A stretch of DNA of 35,299 nucleotides. Source: a virus. The notes beneath the pieces are model-generated. The model saw only the letters and a program-made list of their open reading frames with translations. It was not told the origin of the DNA and did no database searches. The stretch spans positions 1 to 35,299 of the IMG/VR virus record IMGVR_UViG_3300012988_000027. One strand, given 5' to 3'. Below, in pieces: positions 27,223 to 35,299 of the stretch (the first letter of the stretch is position 1; every line of letters begins with the position of its first letter). The translations under genes and the position numbers were made by a program.

Positions 27223-27384
27223 ATGGCTAAGAAGACCGACGTTACCAAAGAATACCCATACGACAACCAGTTCCCTGACAACGTAGACCCCTCTGAGGAA
27301 AACCGTCGTCAGTTCTCCGAAGACAAGGAGAAGGAGCGCAAGCAGGCTGAGAAAGAAGCTCGCGAAGCTCAGGAAAAGAATTAA
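27223..27384 (+). CDS. small highly charged protein, 53 aa
   Basis: MAKKTDVTKEYPYDNQFPDN, VDPSEENRRQFSEDKEKERK, QAEKEAREAQEKN. GGAGG precedes ATG 27223. Acidic middle and Lys/Glu helix. Last gene before a strong terminator. Function unknown. Confidence 0.62.
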   Translation: MAKKTDVTKEYPYDNQFPDNVDPSEENRRQFSEDKEKERKQAEKEAREAQEKN

Positions 27385-27409
27385 CGCCTAAACAGCGTTG
27401 GTAGAGAAA

Positions 27410-27449
27410 GGCCGTTTCCGACTCGTTACCGGAAGCGGTCTTTTCTTTT
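27410..27449 (+). terminator. intrinsic terminator upstream of the portal gene
   Basis: 11-bp stem GGCCGTTTCCG (27410-27420) with CGGAAGCGGTC (27430-27440), two G-U pairs, 9-nt loop, then TTTTCTTTT. It separates the small-gene unit from portal. Confidence 0.9.
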
Positions 27450-27478
27450 GACCCAAGATGCCATATAAACGTGATAAT
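27448..27478 (+). promoter_or_regulatory. possible promoter for portal and head genes
   Basis: TTGACC (27448-27453), overlapping the terminator tail, and GATAAT (27473-27478) with a preceding T (TGATAAT); the 19-nt spacer is longer than ideal. Located 20 nt upstream of the portal ATG. A new promoter is expected here because a terminator precedes. Confidence 0.38.
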
Positions 27479-27498
27479 ATTACGTTACAGGGCCTCAC

Positions 27499-29883
27499 AT
27501 GGATCTCCGCGAAACAGAGCTTGCCGACACTCTCACAGTAACGGATGAGCCTAACAGCGCCGCAGCCCTTGCGGAAGCTATCGAGTGCGCAGAGAAGGAA
27601 TTCCGCCCTTATTGGCTCTACTGCGACACGGTAGACCAGACATATTCTCTCCGCGCATGGTCAGCCACGACGACGCATAAGGATCAAGCCTTCGACCTGT
27701 TCTGGGCTTCGATGGAAATCCTCAAGCCTGCTATCTATGCAAAGCCTCCCAAGCCGGTAGCAACACCACGCTTTAAAGACGGCAAGATCGTAGACAAGGC
27801 CGTAGCTGAGTTAATTGAGCGTGTTCTTTCCAGTGAGTTCGAGCGCGGCAATATCGATGAGGTAATGCTGGGGGCGCGTGACGATCTGGCGCTAACCAAT
27901 CGTGGTGTTGGCTGGGTACGCTATGAGAGCGACGAAAAGGGCGGCGGCAAGCGTATCTGTGTTGAGCATCTCGACCGCAAGGACTTCCTTCATGAGCCTG
28001 CTCGCTCATGGGCAGAGGTTGGCTGGGTAGCCCGTCGCGCTTGGATGACCAAGAAGGCGATGAAGAAGCGCTTTCCAAACTCCAAAGAGATCGACAACGC
28101 CGAATACAACGCCCGTCGCGAATATGCAGACTACGGCATGGTTGATTCAAGCGCCAAGGCTGGTGTTTGGGAGGTATGGAGTCGGATCGATAACAAGGTC
28201 TACTGGTGGGCACCAGGATGCCAGGACTTCCTTGACGAGGACGAGCCGCATCTGAACCTTTCTACGTTCTGGCCATGCCCTAAGCCAGCATATGGCACTC
28301 TCATGCGCCGGTCACTTATCCCGGTTCCAGACTATCGCCGCTATCAAGAGATGCTGGAGCAGATCAATCTCCTGACTGAGCGGGTGTATGTCCTGCTTGA
28401 GTCGGTAAAGATGAAGATCCTCATTCCCGGCGATGGGGATATTGGCCGTGCCGTAGAGTTGGCAGTGAAGAGCGATGATGACAAGATCGTTATTCCTGTC
28501 CCTGCAGCTGCCCTACAGGGTGCCGCTAATACCGGCATGATGTTGACGCTGCCATTGACGGAAATTGCCAACACCATCACTGGACTTATTGACGCTCGTA
28601 ACCAGCTTATCGAGAACTTCTATCAGGTTTCCGGCATTTCGGACATCATGCGTGGCGCTACTGAGGCAGACGAGACGCTAGGCGCTCAGAGGCTCAAGCA
28701 GCAGAATGGCTCCGTACGTGTTCGTGACAAGATTGACGAGCTTGCACGGTTTGCGCGGGATATTGCCGAGATTTCCGCTGAGATCGTCTCGCAGAACTTC
28801 GACAAGGACACGCTGCAAGAGATTTCGCAGATGGAATTCCCTACAAGGGCATCCATCGACAAGTCAATTAAGGACATTGAGAAGTCCGCAAGGGCAGAGC
28901 TTGAGAAGCTGGCGGATCAGGCAGAGGAAGCCGCTCAACAGGCCATGCAGTCAGGTGAGCAGGTAGACCCGGCACAGGCTCAGCAGCAGTTCCAGCAGGC
29001 TCAACAGGCCGTTATTGCCAAGTACCAGCCGCTTCTAGACCAAGCCAAGCAAGCTGTATCCATTGAAGACGTTATGAAGCTTCTCAGAGACAAGAAAGCT
29101 CGTAACCTCATCATCGACATTGAGACAGACTCGACCATCATGGTTGACGAGATGGCTGAGAAGCAGTCTCGCGCTGAGTTCCTCCAGGCATTCGCTGGCG
29201 CATCGTCCTCCATTCAGCCGCTGTTGATGGCTGGTGAGGCGGGAGCCAAGCTTGCCGGTGCTATGCTTAAGTTCGCTCTTCAACCGTACAGGGCCAATCG
29301 TGAGCTAGACGGCATGATTGACGACTTCATTGAGCAGGCTCCACAGATGGCCGCACAGGCTGGTGAGGGTGACGCTGCGAATGAGGAGTTGGTGGCTGCG
29401 CAGAACAAGCTTGCTGAAGCCGAACAGATGAAGGCACAGGCTGCAATGGCTGGCGTACAGGCAAAGGCCGCTCTCGACAAGGCAGATACACAACGCAAGA
29501 TGGCTGAGCTTCAGATGAAGGCTATGGAGGCACAGCAGAAGGCAGAGGCAGAGAATAACAAGCTCCAACTTCAGTTGTCCAAGCAAGAGCAGGAATTCGC
29601 AGCCAAGATGGCAGAACTCGATGCCAAGCAAAACCTCATGCAGGCACAGACAGCCGAAATCCTCAACCGGATTGGCCTAGACGTTCGCAAGCAGGATCTT
29701 GAGGAGTACAAGGCAGCAAATGCACAGCAGCAGGCCGAAGTGGACACGGCGCTTAAGGTTAGCGGCGAGGGCCGCGCTGAGCGTGGTGAGGAAAGGGCTG
29801 ATCGCCAACAGTCATTCAGCGAGCAGCAGGGCGAGAGAGCACAGACACTAGCCGAGCGCCAAGCTATGGAGACGCAGGAATGA
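27499..29883 (+). CDS. portal protein (P22-type size), with long Gln-rich C-terminal coiled coil
   Basis: 794 aa. The N-terminal half has YWLYCDTVDQTYSLRAWSAT, later YRRYQEMLEQINLLTERVYV, and IENFYQVSGISDIMRGATEA, DETLGAQRLKQQNGSVRVRD. The motif 'SGI(S/P)DI.RG....ETLGAQR(L/I)K...GS.R' is a portal signature. Residues about 455-540 and 640-790 are long Gln/Ala/Lys/Glu helices, consistent with the barrel of P22-like portals. It forms the dodecameric DNA channel and docks TerL. The stop overlaps the next start (ATGA). Confidence 0.92.
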   Translation: MDLRETELADTLTVTDEPNSAAALAEAIECAEKEFRPYWLYCDTVDQTYSLRAWSATTTHKDQAFDLFWASMEILKPAIYAKPPKPVATPRFKDGKIVDKAVAELIERVLSSEFERGNIDEVMLGARDDLALTNRGVGWVRYESDEKGGGKRICVEHLDRKDFLHEPARSWAEVGWVARRAWMTKKAMKKRFPNSKEIDNAEYNARREYADYGMVDSSAKAGVWEVWSRIDNKVYWWAPGCQDFLDEDEPHLNLSTFWPCPKPAYGTLMRRSLIPVPDYRRYQEMLEQINLLTERVYVLLESVKMKILIPGDGDIGRAVELAVKSDDDKIVIPVPAAALQGAANTGMMLTLPLTEIANTITGLIDARNQLIENFYQVSGISDIMRGATEADETLGAQRLKQQNGSVRVRDKIDELARFARDIAEISAEIVSQNFDKDTLQEISQMEFPTRASIDKSIKDIEKSARAELEKLADQAEEAAQQAMQSGEQVDPAQAQQQFQQAQQAVIAKYQPLLDQAKQAVSIEDVMKLLRDKKARNLIIDIETDSTIMVDEMAEKQSRAEFLQAFAGASSSIQPLLMAGEAGAKLAGAMLKFALQPYRANRELDGMIDDFIEQAPQMAAQAGEGDAANEELVAAQNKLAEAEQMKAQAAMAGVQAKAALDKADTQRKMAELQMKAMEAQQKAEAENNKLQLQLSKQEQEFAAKMAELDAKQNLMQAQTAEILNRIGLDVRKQDLEEYKAANAQQQAEVDTALKVSGEGRAERGEERADRQQSFSEQQGERAQTLAERQAMETQE

Positions 29884-30074
29884 TTAAGAAGGGCGACGAA
29901 ATCAAAGATGCCAGCGGCAACGTTTTGGCCATCGCCAATCGCGACCTATATCAAGGCCAAATACGGAGACCCGATGATCTGTTATTGGCTGATGGGTCTA
30001 AGCCGGTTGTTGGCTCTGAGATGCCTATCGAATTAGTTGAGGCCTTGACTAAGCTAAGTATGAGGCCTCTGTGA
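29880..30074 (+). CDS. small hypothetical protein, 64 aa
   Basis: MIKKGDEIKDASGNVLAIAN then RDLYQGQIRRPDDLLLADGS. A short beta-rich structure. Overlaps the portal stop (ATGA). Function unknown, probably head-region accessory. Confidence 0.64.
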   Translation: MIKKGDEIKDASGNVLAIANRDLYQGQIRRPDDLLLADGSKPVVGSEMPIELVEALTKLSMRPL

Positions 30075-30277
30075 TGTCGGTAGATTGGTATAATGGGAAA
30101 GACGACATTGCCCCTATCTGGTTGGGAGCAATGCACGAAAGCGGCACATTGCTCCTCCCAAAGGGTAGCTTTGAGGGGGAGTTTGTCGCCAAGCGTGGAA
30201 ACATAAGCTACTATTCACTTACGAAGGGAATAGGTGACTTTATGCCCGTAGGATACATAGTTGGGGAGAAACCCTGA
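30074..30277 (+). CDS. small hypothetical protein, 67 aa
   Basis: MSVDWYNGKDDIAPIWLGAM then KGSFEGEFVAKRGNISYYSL. Start ATG 30074 (or GTG 30071) overlaps the preceding stop. Beta-rich; no recognised family. Confidence 0.62.
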   Translation: MSVDWYNGKDDIAPIWLGAMHESGTLLLPKGSFEGEFVAKRGNISYYSLTKGIGDFMPVGYIVGEKP

Positions 30278-30534
30278 TGCCGGTCCAAGGATTTCCTGTC
30301 GTATTGTCTGAACGTGGCGCTCCATTCGTAGCCGTCACCGAAAACGCTCCACTCGCTACCATTGCCACTAACGGCGCTGGCGCTCCGATTCGATTGGTAG
30401 ACGAAGGCGCTCCACCACTCGTCATTCAAGGACTACCCGAAGAACTACAAGCGCTGGCTTCGGACGAAGGCGCTCCATTACTAGACGATGAATCAGGACT
30501 AATGGAGACATATTTTGGCCGTTCCTCCTCGTAA
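30277..30534 (+). CDS. GAP-repeat protein of the head module, 85 aa
   Basis: Five short repeats with core (G/N)AP followed by hydrophobic residues (GAPFVAV, NAPLATI, GAPIRLV, GAPPLVI, GAPLLDD). I associate this form (PVxxFPVxxSxRGAP...ATNGxGAPI) with phage head-region proteins of unknown function. Possibly a beta-solenoid decoration or connector. Its last 20 nt overlap the collagen-like gene. Confidence 0.62.
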   Translation: MPVQGFPVVLSERGAPFVAVTENAPLATIATNGAGAPIRLVDEGAPPLVIQGLPEELQALASDEGAPLLDDESGLMETYFGRSSS

Positions 30535-31546
30535 AATCCGCCAACTTCCGCCCGCACAAGCTCCCTCTGACAGCGATGTGTTCCCCGTCTCGCAGATGAA
30601 TGCTCAGACCGGTGTTGCGACCACTCGCGCCATGACTAGGTTGCAGCTTCAGAGTGATCTAATTCAGGTCATTAACGAAGCGCGTCAGATGTTCGTTACG
30701 CAGTCCGAAGAGACGCATTCCTACCTTCAAGAGCAAATCGACGCATTGCAGACAATGGCTGAGGAAAACCAGTCAACCGATGAGCAGATGCAAGCCGCTC
30801 TTGTCATGATCCAAGAGATGATTTCGGGTGAGTCCGGCAAGACGCCTTATGATCTATGGCTGGACGCCGGTAATACCGGTACGCTTCAAGACTTTCTCAA
30901 CACGCTTCGCGGCCCCACTGGTCCTCAAGGTCCGCAGGGCATTCCTGGGCCTATGGGACAGAAGGGCGAAACGGGTGCGGCTGGCAATACAGGACCACAA
31001 GGGCCAACCGGAGCTACCGGTGAGACAGGACCAAAAGGCGACAAGGGTGATAAAGGTGACACTGGGGCTGTTGGACCTGCTGGCGCTCGTGGTGAGCAAG
31101 GCATTCAAGGTATTCCCGGCCCAAAAGGTAATCAGGGTATTCAGGGGCCACAGGGTGTCAAAGGCGATACGGGCACTAAGGGTGACGTTGGAGCGCAGGG
31201 AGCGGCAGGCACAAGCGGGGCAACTGGTGCGACTGGCGCTAAGGGAGACAAAGGTGATCCCGGTGCGGTTATCCTTGGGGATATTGACGTAGTTGATAAT
31301 GCTGTTATCGCGCTGAACCTCGGCATCCGAAGCAAAGACATCACGGTTCCTGCCTCATGGGGATTGCGCACGACTGACACGCTGTTCGCTACCGCCGCAC
31401 AATCTCTCCCCGCTGGCTACGCCATCGACAACGCTATCCCGCTCACCACCACATCTGTTCGCGTGTACTTCATGGGGCCTGCTTTGGCTCTCTTGGCGTC
31501 GAATACACTGAAAGTCCGCATCGCAGCCATTGGAAGAACTACCTAA
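30515..31546 (+). CDS. collagen-like fibre protein
   Basis: 343 aa from TTG 30515 with GGAG 8-9 nt upstream. N-terminal adaptor (QLPPAQAPSDSDVFPVSQMN) and a helical stalk (residues 40-105). The segment TPYDLWLDAGNTGTLQDFLN leads into 39 Gly-X-Y triplets (residues 133-250, beginning GPTGPQGPQGIPGPMGQKGE). A beta-rich C-terminal head (DITVPASWGLRTTDTLFATA) follows. Collagen triplets form a trimeric fibre. It is encoded between portal and scaffold, so it may be a head or collar fibre rather than a tail fibre. Confidence 0.85.
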   Translation: MAVPPRKIRQLPPAQAPSDSDVFPVSQMNAQTGVATTRAMTRLQLQSDLIQVINEARQMFVTQSEETHSYLQEQIDALQTMAEENQSTDEQMQAALVMIQEMISGESGKTPYDLWLDAGNTGTLQDFLNTLRGPTGPQGPQGIPGPMGQKGETGAAGNTGPQGPTGATGETGPKGDKGDKGDTGAVGPAGARGEQGIQGIPGPKGNQGIQGPQGVKGDTGTKGDVGAQGAAGTSGATGATGAKGDKGDPGAVILGDIDVVDNAVIALNLGIRSKDITVPASWGLRTTDTLFATAAQSLPAGYAIDNAIPLTTTSVRVYFMGPALALLASNTLKVRIAAIGRTT

Positions 31547-31599
31547 CGCTTGGAATAAGCCGAACGTTCTGGTATTACATTACACAAAGGAGACTACAC

Positions 31600-31929
31600 A
31601 TGGCACTCTCGAATACCGAACGTCTTGTAAATTCCGGCATGGTTCCTGGTGTAGCCAAGGAAGTCCGCGCTCAGATCGACGACGCTTCTGGCGGCATTAC
31701 TCCAGCGGCTGCTATTGCCAGCCTCACAGGCACGGTAGGTACGGCAAACGATGCCATGACTGCTGTCCCGGCTGCTACTGCTCCTGCCGACAACACGGCC
31801 ACCGGCCTTGCATCCCTAACCTCCACTAATGCGGCTATCACTGCGATCAATAACGACCTTGCCGACCTTCAGGCAAAGGTCAACGCTATTCTCGCAGCCC
31901 TTCGCACTACGGGAGTGATTAACACTTGA
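31600..31929 (+). CDS. head-fibre-like protein, 109 aa
   Basis: MALSNTERLVNSGMVPGVAK then EVRAQIDDASGGITPAAAIA, LTSTNAAITAINNDLADLQA, KVNAILAALRTTGVINT. The C-terminal helix 'V..L..KVN.I..ALR..GVI' and Ala/Thr repeats resemble phage head-fibre/decoration proteins. AAAGGAG precedes ATG 31600. Could pair with the collagen-like fibre. Confidence 0.66.
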   Translation: MALSNTERLVNSGMVPGVAKEVRAQIDDASGGITPAAAIASLTGTVGTANDAMTAVPAATAPADNTATGLASLTSTNAAITAINNDLADLQAKVNAILAALRTTGVINT

Positions 31930-32288
31930 GCGAAAAGCGCTGGTTCAAGCTTGCTGACGGCAGAGAGGTTTACCGCAGGGTGCCTACTGCCGTTATTGCG
32001 CGTTCTGATCTGCCAATCCCGTATTTCAAGAAAGACCAGATCGATCCTTGCGTGTCCCAAGCGGATGGCAAGACGTATGACAGCCTTTCCGCTCTGCGCC
32101 GCTCCTATCGTGCGGACGGTAACCCTCAAGGCAAGGAATACGTAGAGATTGGCAATGAGTCATGCCTAGACCAAACCTGGACACCTCGACAGGTTACTGA
32201 CGCAGAACTGAATGAGGCAATCGACAAGGCCGAAGCGCAAGTCGCAAGCGGTCAATTTGCAACCCCTGTTAACCTTTCGGACGGGTAA
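31926..32288 (+). CDS. hypothetical head-region protein, 120 aa, TTG start
   Basis: MSEKRWFKLADGREVYRRVP then PDQ-type middle and DQTWTPRQVTDAELNEAIDK. Contains KTYDSLSALRRSYRADGNPQ, a motif shared by small phage proteins with a single-strand, two-helix core. TTG 31926 overlaps the previous stop (TTGA). Function unknown. Confidence 0.6.
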   Translation: MSEKRWFKLADGREVYRRVPTAVIARSDLPIPYFKKDQIDPCVSQADGKTYDSLSALRRSYRADGNPQGKEYVEIGNESCLDQTWTPRQVTDAELNEAIDKAEAQVASGQFATPVNLSDG

Positions 32289-32290
32289 AC

Positions 32291-33475
32291 ATGACAGACG
32301 AACTAAACCATACCCCATCACAGGTAATCGACGCTCCCGGCCCTACGTCGGAGAATCCCAATATCTCTCCCGAGCCTCCAAAGGAAGAGCCTAAGCCGCA
32401 GAAGATGACGGCACAGGACGCCATTGAAAAGGCTATGGGGCCGGAGAAGTCGGAAGAAGACGACGGCAAGCCTGCCAAAGTCGAGAAATCAGAAGACAAG
32501 CCTAATCCAGAGGTCAAGCCCGCAAAGGCTGAACGAAGCGCCGAGCCTGTAAAGGCTGACGCGGTTAACGAGCGGGAAACGCCTCCGAAAGTCGAAGGCC
32601 AGTCCGAGGGTCGAAAGACCGCCGAGGCTCCCGCTCGTTTTCTCCCGAAGGCTAAGGAGCAGTGGATTAGCACTCCCCGCCCTGTTCGTGAGGAAGTAGA
32701 GCGCATCTTCCGTGAGCATGAGACGGAAAAGGCGCAGTATGCGGAGCATAAGCAGTTCCGCGACGATATTCGTGAGTATGAAGAATTCGCCACGAGCAAG
32801 GGCGTCAAGTTCAAGGATGCGATTAGCCGTTACGTAGATATTGACCAGAAATTCAGCCAAGATCCGGCTATGGGATTTCGTCAGCTTCTACAGAATACGG
32901 GAATGACCGTACAGCAGGCGGTTGGTCACATCCTCCGCTCTGTCAATGCGACTCCCCAGCAGCTTATTGATCGTATCACGGCTGCGCCACATGAATTCGT
33001 ATTCGCTGCACCACAGCCGCAGCAACAGCAGTTTCAGCAGCCACAGCAGGCACAAGAAAACCCGCAGGTTAAGGCTCTGGAAGAAAGACTTGCACGAATG
33101 GAAGAGGCCCGCGTTCAGCGTGAGGTCATTGAGCCGTTTGTGGAGGAATACCCAGACTACTACCAGTATGAAGACGCAATTGCAGAAGTCTTGAAAACTG
33201 GTATTATTGACAAACTACACGGTACAGGCATCAGTCCGCGTGACAGGCTTGAGAGAGCTTATGCCATGGTTGCCCCGGTTAAGCCGGGTGTCTCTATGGA
33301 CGGCAATTCGAACGCCCTAGCCCCGGTTCCCAGCCAACGTGACACCTCGCCAGTTGTTGATCTTCGCGGCACAAAATCAATCAAAGGCGCTCCTCACGGC
33401 GTACAGACCGACCGTAGGGGCAAGATGTCAAAGGAAGACGCTATTAACGAGGCTATGGCCCGTTTTGGCTCTTAA
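32291..33475 (+). CDS. scaffold / capsid assembly protein
   Basis: 394 aa. The first 130 residues are Lys/Glu/Pro-rich and disordered (EPPKEEPKPQKMTAQDAIEK). Residues 118-165 (RFLPKAKEQWISTPRPVREE then VERIFREHETEKAQ) match phage scaffold proteins. Gln-rich segment PQPQQQQFQQPQQAQENPQV, then EYPDYYQYEDAIAEVLKTGI, and a C-terminal basic helix (RRGKMSKEDAINEAMARFGS), as scaffolds use to bind coat protein. Placed directly before the coat gene, the standard position. Confidence 0.85.
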   Translation: MTDELNHTPSQVIDAPGPTSENPNISPEPPKEEPKPQKMTAQDAIEKAMGPEKSEEDDGKPAKVEKSEDKPNPEVKPAKAERSAEPVKADAVNERETPPKVEGQSEGRKTAEAPARFLPKAKEQWISTPRPVREEVERIFREHETEKAQYAEHKQFRDDIREYEEFATSKGVKFKDAISRYVDIDQKFSQDPAMGFRQLLQNTGMTVQQAVGHILRSVNATPQQLIDRITAAPHEFVFAAPQPQQQQFQQPQQAQENPQVKALEERLARMEEARVQREVIEPFVEEYPDYYQYEDAIAEVLKTGIIDKLHGTGISPRDRLERAYAMVAPVKPGVSMDGNSNALAPVPSQRDTSPVVDLRGTKSIKGAPHGVQTDRRGKMSKEDAINEAMARFGS

Positions 33476-33491
33476 GTAAGGGAACCTATAG

Positions 33492-34508
33492 ATGCCTCGC
33501 ATCACAGAAGACCGCCAGTACGGCCAGATTCTGACTGCATCCATCGCCAACTACAGCGAGACGATCCAGGATCTAGTCTTTAACGCAACCCCGCTCTGGG
33601 CAATCCTCCGCGAAAACGGTGTTATCAAGCCGTATGACGGTGGCCCGGAAATCCGCATCCCGCTTGAGATCGATACCCTCGATACCCAGTGGTTTACGGG
33701 TTACGACAAAATCCGCATCTCCCCGAAGGAACTGCTCAACGCCGCGTACTTCACTCCGAAGCGTGTCGTTGCTCCGTTCTCTCTGACGGGTACGGAACTC
33801 CTCTATAACCGTGGCCGCGCTCAGCGCATCAACATCATGCAGATGTATCTCCGCAATGCAGAGAAGAGCATGACGGAAGCCATGGAAGAAGCCGCATTCG
33901 GTGATGGTACTGCCGATGGTGGCCGTCAGATGATCGGCTTTGCCGGTGCTATCCCGATTGTTCCGGGCGCTGGCACCTACGGCGGCATCGACCGCGCTCA
34001 GAACCCGATCTGGCAGACCACCACGTATAGCGTTCCTGGTGGTGACTTCCCTGATATCGGTACGACGTGGGATTCGACCACTGCTCGCCCGATCCTCTCG
34101 GACATCATGCGTCGTCACTCTCGTGGCCGTCGCTATGCTGACCTTCTGGTGGCAGACAACAACTCCTACCGCGCAATCGAAGACTCCATGGTAGCCCATC
34201 AGCGTATCGTTGATAGCGCCCGCCTTGGCCGTCTTGGCTTCCGCGCTCTTGAGGTTGTCACGTCGGTTGGTCCCGCCGCAGTCGTACCGGCTGTTGGTCT
34301 TGGTACTGTTATGCCGGACAACACCATCTTCGGCCTCGATACCGAAGCTCTGGCTATCTACTACCACCCGGATAACAACATGGTTCCGTTCCATGAGGGC
34401 GACGGTGCCAAGCCGATCAATCAGGACGCAATCGCTCAGGGCGTAGTTTGGACTGGTGAAATGGTACTCGCCAACCCTCGCTACACTTGGCGCTTGATCA
34501 CGGCTTAA
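33492..34508 (+). CDS. major capsid protein
   Basis: 338 aa. MPRITEDRQYGQILTASIAN then YSETIQDLVFNATPLWAILR, PLEIDTLDTQWFTGYDKIRI, SPKELLNAAYFTPKRVVAPF and NRGRAQRINIMQMYLRNAEK. It is an HK97-fold-type coat protein in pattern: N-arm, P-domain helix with 'S....E......G', then a long A-domain. Directly downstream of scaffold and upstream of a decoration protein. Codon use is strongly biased toward common codons, as expected for an abundant structural protein. Confidence 0.9.
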   Translation: MPRITEDRQYGQILTASIANYSETIQDLVFNATPLWAILRENGVIKPYDGGPEIRIPLEIDTLDTQWFTGYDKIRISPKELLNAAYFTPKRVVAPFSLTGTELLYNRGRAQRINIMQMYLRNAEKSMTEAMEEAAFGDGTADGGRQMIGFAGAIPIVPGAGTYGGIDRAQNPIWQTTTYSVPGGDFPDIGTTWDSTTARPILSDIMRRHSRGRRYADLLVADNNSYRAIEDSMVAHQRIVDSARLGRLGFRALEVVTSVGPAAVVPAVGLGTVMPDNTIFGLDTEALAIYYHPDNNMVPFHEGDGAKPINQDAIAQGVVWTGEMVLANPRYTWRLITA

Positions 34509-34521
34509 AGGAGTCAAAAAG

Positions 34522-34836
34522 ATGGTTTTCCGTATCACACCTTCTCTGGGCATGGATGTAGAACAGTACACCCAGAAGCCTTATTGGGATCCGCCGTTCA
34601 TTACGGATATGTCCCAGCGTCCCGGTGATGCTGTTCTTGGTTCTGACGGTCATAAGTATGTGCTGGTAAAGGCGCATGCAAACCTGACCGGTGCAGGCCA
34701 GTTCGGCATCAACGAAACGACATGGGTAACGACTACGAACGCATCTGGCGGCTGGGTTCTCCCCGGCACTGTCCAGACTGAGGGCGGCGTTCTTCAGAAC
34801 GATTTCTTCCTCGCTCGTAGGAATACTCTTGACTAA
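34522..34836 (+). CDS. head decoration/stabilisation-like protein, 104 aa
   Basis: MVFRITPSLGMDVEQYTQKP then QRPGDAVLGSDGHKYVLVKA, HANLTGAGQFGINETTWVTT. A small beta-rich protein (DG..Y..V.A...L) immediately after the coat gene, the usual position of decoration proteins. AAAGGAG lies upstream of ATG 34522. Assignment by context. Confidence 0.7.
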   Translation: MVFRITPSLGMDVEQYTQKPYWDPPFITDMSQRPGDAVLGSDGHKYVLVKAHANLTGAGQFGINETTWVTTTNASGGWVLPGTVQTEGGVLQNDFFLARRNTLD

Positions 34837-34842
34837 ACACTG

Positions 34843-34887
34843 TGGGAGGCTTTCGGGCCTCCCATTCACTAGGCCGGTGCGCCGGTC
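34843..34887 (+). other. two tandem hairpins after the decoration gene
   Basis: TGGGAGGC (34843-34850) with GCCTCCCA (34857-34864), then GGCCGG (34872-34877) with CCGGTC (34882-34887). No U tract follows, so a classical terminator is not supported. They may stabilise the upstream coat/decoration mRNA or attenuate the downstream gene. Confidence 0.5.
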
Positions 34888-34907
34888 GCTTCCTAAGGAG
34901 AAGTAAA

Positions 34908-35162
34908 ATGACTGATCTAAAAAAGATAGAATACCGCGTAAGAAAAATAACAAGGTATATGATAACCCGCTTTGAAGAGTACGAAAACTGTGCTGGATCT
35001 ACATCGAAGGGTGAGTACGAAAATGAAGACACAGCTTTTGAGGTCGCTTATGCACTTTGTAAAGCTGAACATGAGCGACTTGGCATAGGCGTAGGGGATG
35101 AGAGAATTTCTTATCCTTCCAGGCCATGCGGTCAAAATGTAAACTCACCGAAAGCAGAATGA
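34908..35162 (+). CDS. small hypothetical protein, 84 aa
   Basis: MTDLKKIEYRVRKITRYMIT then RFEEYENCAGSTSKGEYENE and DTAFEVAYALCKAEHERLGI. AAGGAGAAGTAAA precedes ATG 34908. Similar in style to early small proteins with a 'VR+...TRY.(I/V)TR' strand; it stands out among head genes. Function unknown. Confidence 0.62.
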   Translation: MTDLKKIEYRVRKITRYMITRFEEYENCAGSTSKGEYENEDTAFEVAYALCKAEHERLGIGVGDERISYPSRPCGQNVNSPKAE

Positions 35163-35187
35163 ACCTTCCTCGGACAAGGACAATCAA

Positions 35188-35299
35188 ATGAAATCTCGTG
35201 ATGAATTCCTCGCTGAAACCAAGTCGCGCGATATCCAGATGGGTGTTGCGCCTTATTTCATGCACCTGACGACTGAAAACATCCCGCAGTCTTACGTCA
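35188..35299 (+). CDS. 5' end of next gene, truncated by window end
   Basis: ATG 35188 reads MKSRDEFLAETKSRDIQMGV then APYFMHLTTENIPQSYV and runs off the window. AAGGA lies 9-13 nt upstream. Too short to name; a head-tail connector would be expected at this position. Confidence 0.55.
   Translation, partial: MKSRDEFLAETKSRDIQMGVAPYFMHLTTENIPQSYV

Noticed and set aside
30911-31264. CRISPR-like or DNA tandem repeat
   Set aside because: The periodicity is Gly-X-Y codons of a collagen-like protein in one open frame; there are no repeat-spacer units.
33573-34571. 332-codon frame antisense to the major capsid gene
   Set aside because: A shadow of biased codon use in a highly expressed gene; no start signals or recognisable protein features.
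34843-34864. Intrinsic terminator after the decoration gene
   Set aside because: The hairpin is strong but no U tract follows; listed as a hairpin only.
1-35299. Integrase, attachment site or canonical immunity repressor
   Set aside because: None seen. The only candidate switch proteins are the small HTH proteins at 14597-14791 and 15718-15912, so temperate lifestyle cannot be claimed from this window.

Overview
The window is part of a double-stranded DNA tailed-phage (or prophage) genome, very probably from an alphaproteobacterial host of the rhizobial/Brucella type. The host guess rests on a GcrA-type regulator, a protein made of a coiled coil plus DnaA domain IV, a DUF3309 membrane peptide, and gene families I associate with rhizobial phages. 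No integrase, tRNA, CRISPR array or rRNA was seen, so lifestyle cannot be decided here.

Layout. 2-3604 (+) holds the end of a virion protein and two tail fibre/spike genes. 3618-5698 (+) is a lysis cassette: GH19-like endolysin, overlapping spanin-like pair, holin-like protein and a four-TM membrane protein. 5712-13575 (-) is a compact leftward early operon of about 27 small genes, most joined by ATGA/GTGA/TTGA stop-start overlaps. It includes an N6-adenine methyltransferase, a DUF968-like and an endonuclease VII-like HNH protein, and many tiny membrane or zinc-binding proteins. 13576-14144 is the divergent control region; it carries a strong-looking rightward promoter followed within about 80 nt by an intrinsic terminator, i.e. 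a candidate small RNA. 14145-23002 (+) is the rightward early/middle operon: HTH regulator, Lar-like zinc protein, ASCH protein, RusA resolvase, DnaA domain IV protein, GcrA-like regulator and many small unknowns. 23015-35299 (+) is packaging and head morphogenesis: TerS, TerL, portal, collagen-like fibre, head-fibre-like protein, scaffold, major capsid protein and decoration protein.

The most unusual object is TerL (23272-25485). It is interrupted at the third nuclease aspartate motif by an intein (24508-25338). A complete HNH homing-endonuclease gene (24594-25268) lies inside that intein but in a different reading frame. The intein frame stays open across the whole endonuclease, so about 500 bp appear to encode two proteins. 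Immediately after TerL are about 400 nt without a gene that contain at least seven helices, two capped by GNRA tetraloops: a candidate structured RNA.

How it may work together (inference): the phage supplies its own DNA methylase, a GcrA-like transcription regulator and a stand-alone DnaA DNA-binding domain, three parts that mirror the alphaproteobacterial cell-cycle and replication-initiation circuit. Small G+C-richer genes on both strands share an identical boundary sequence, which suggests exchange of cassettes. Many real genes here are under 60 codons and are listed explicitly.
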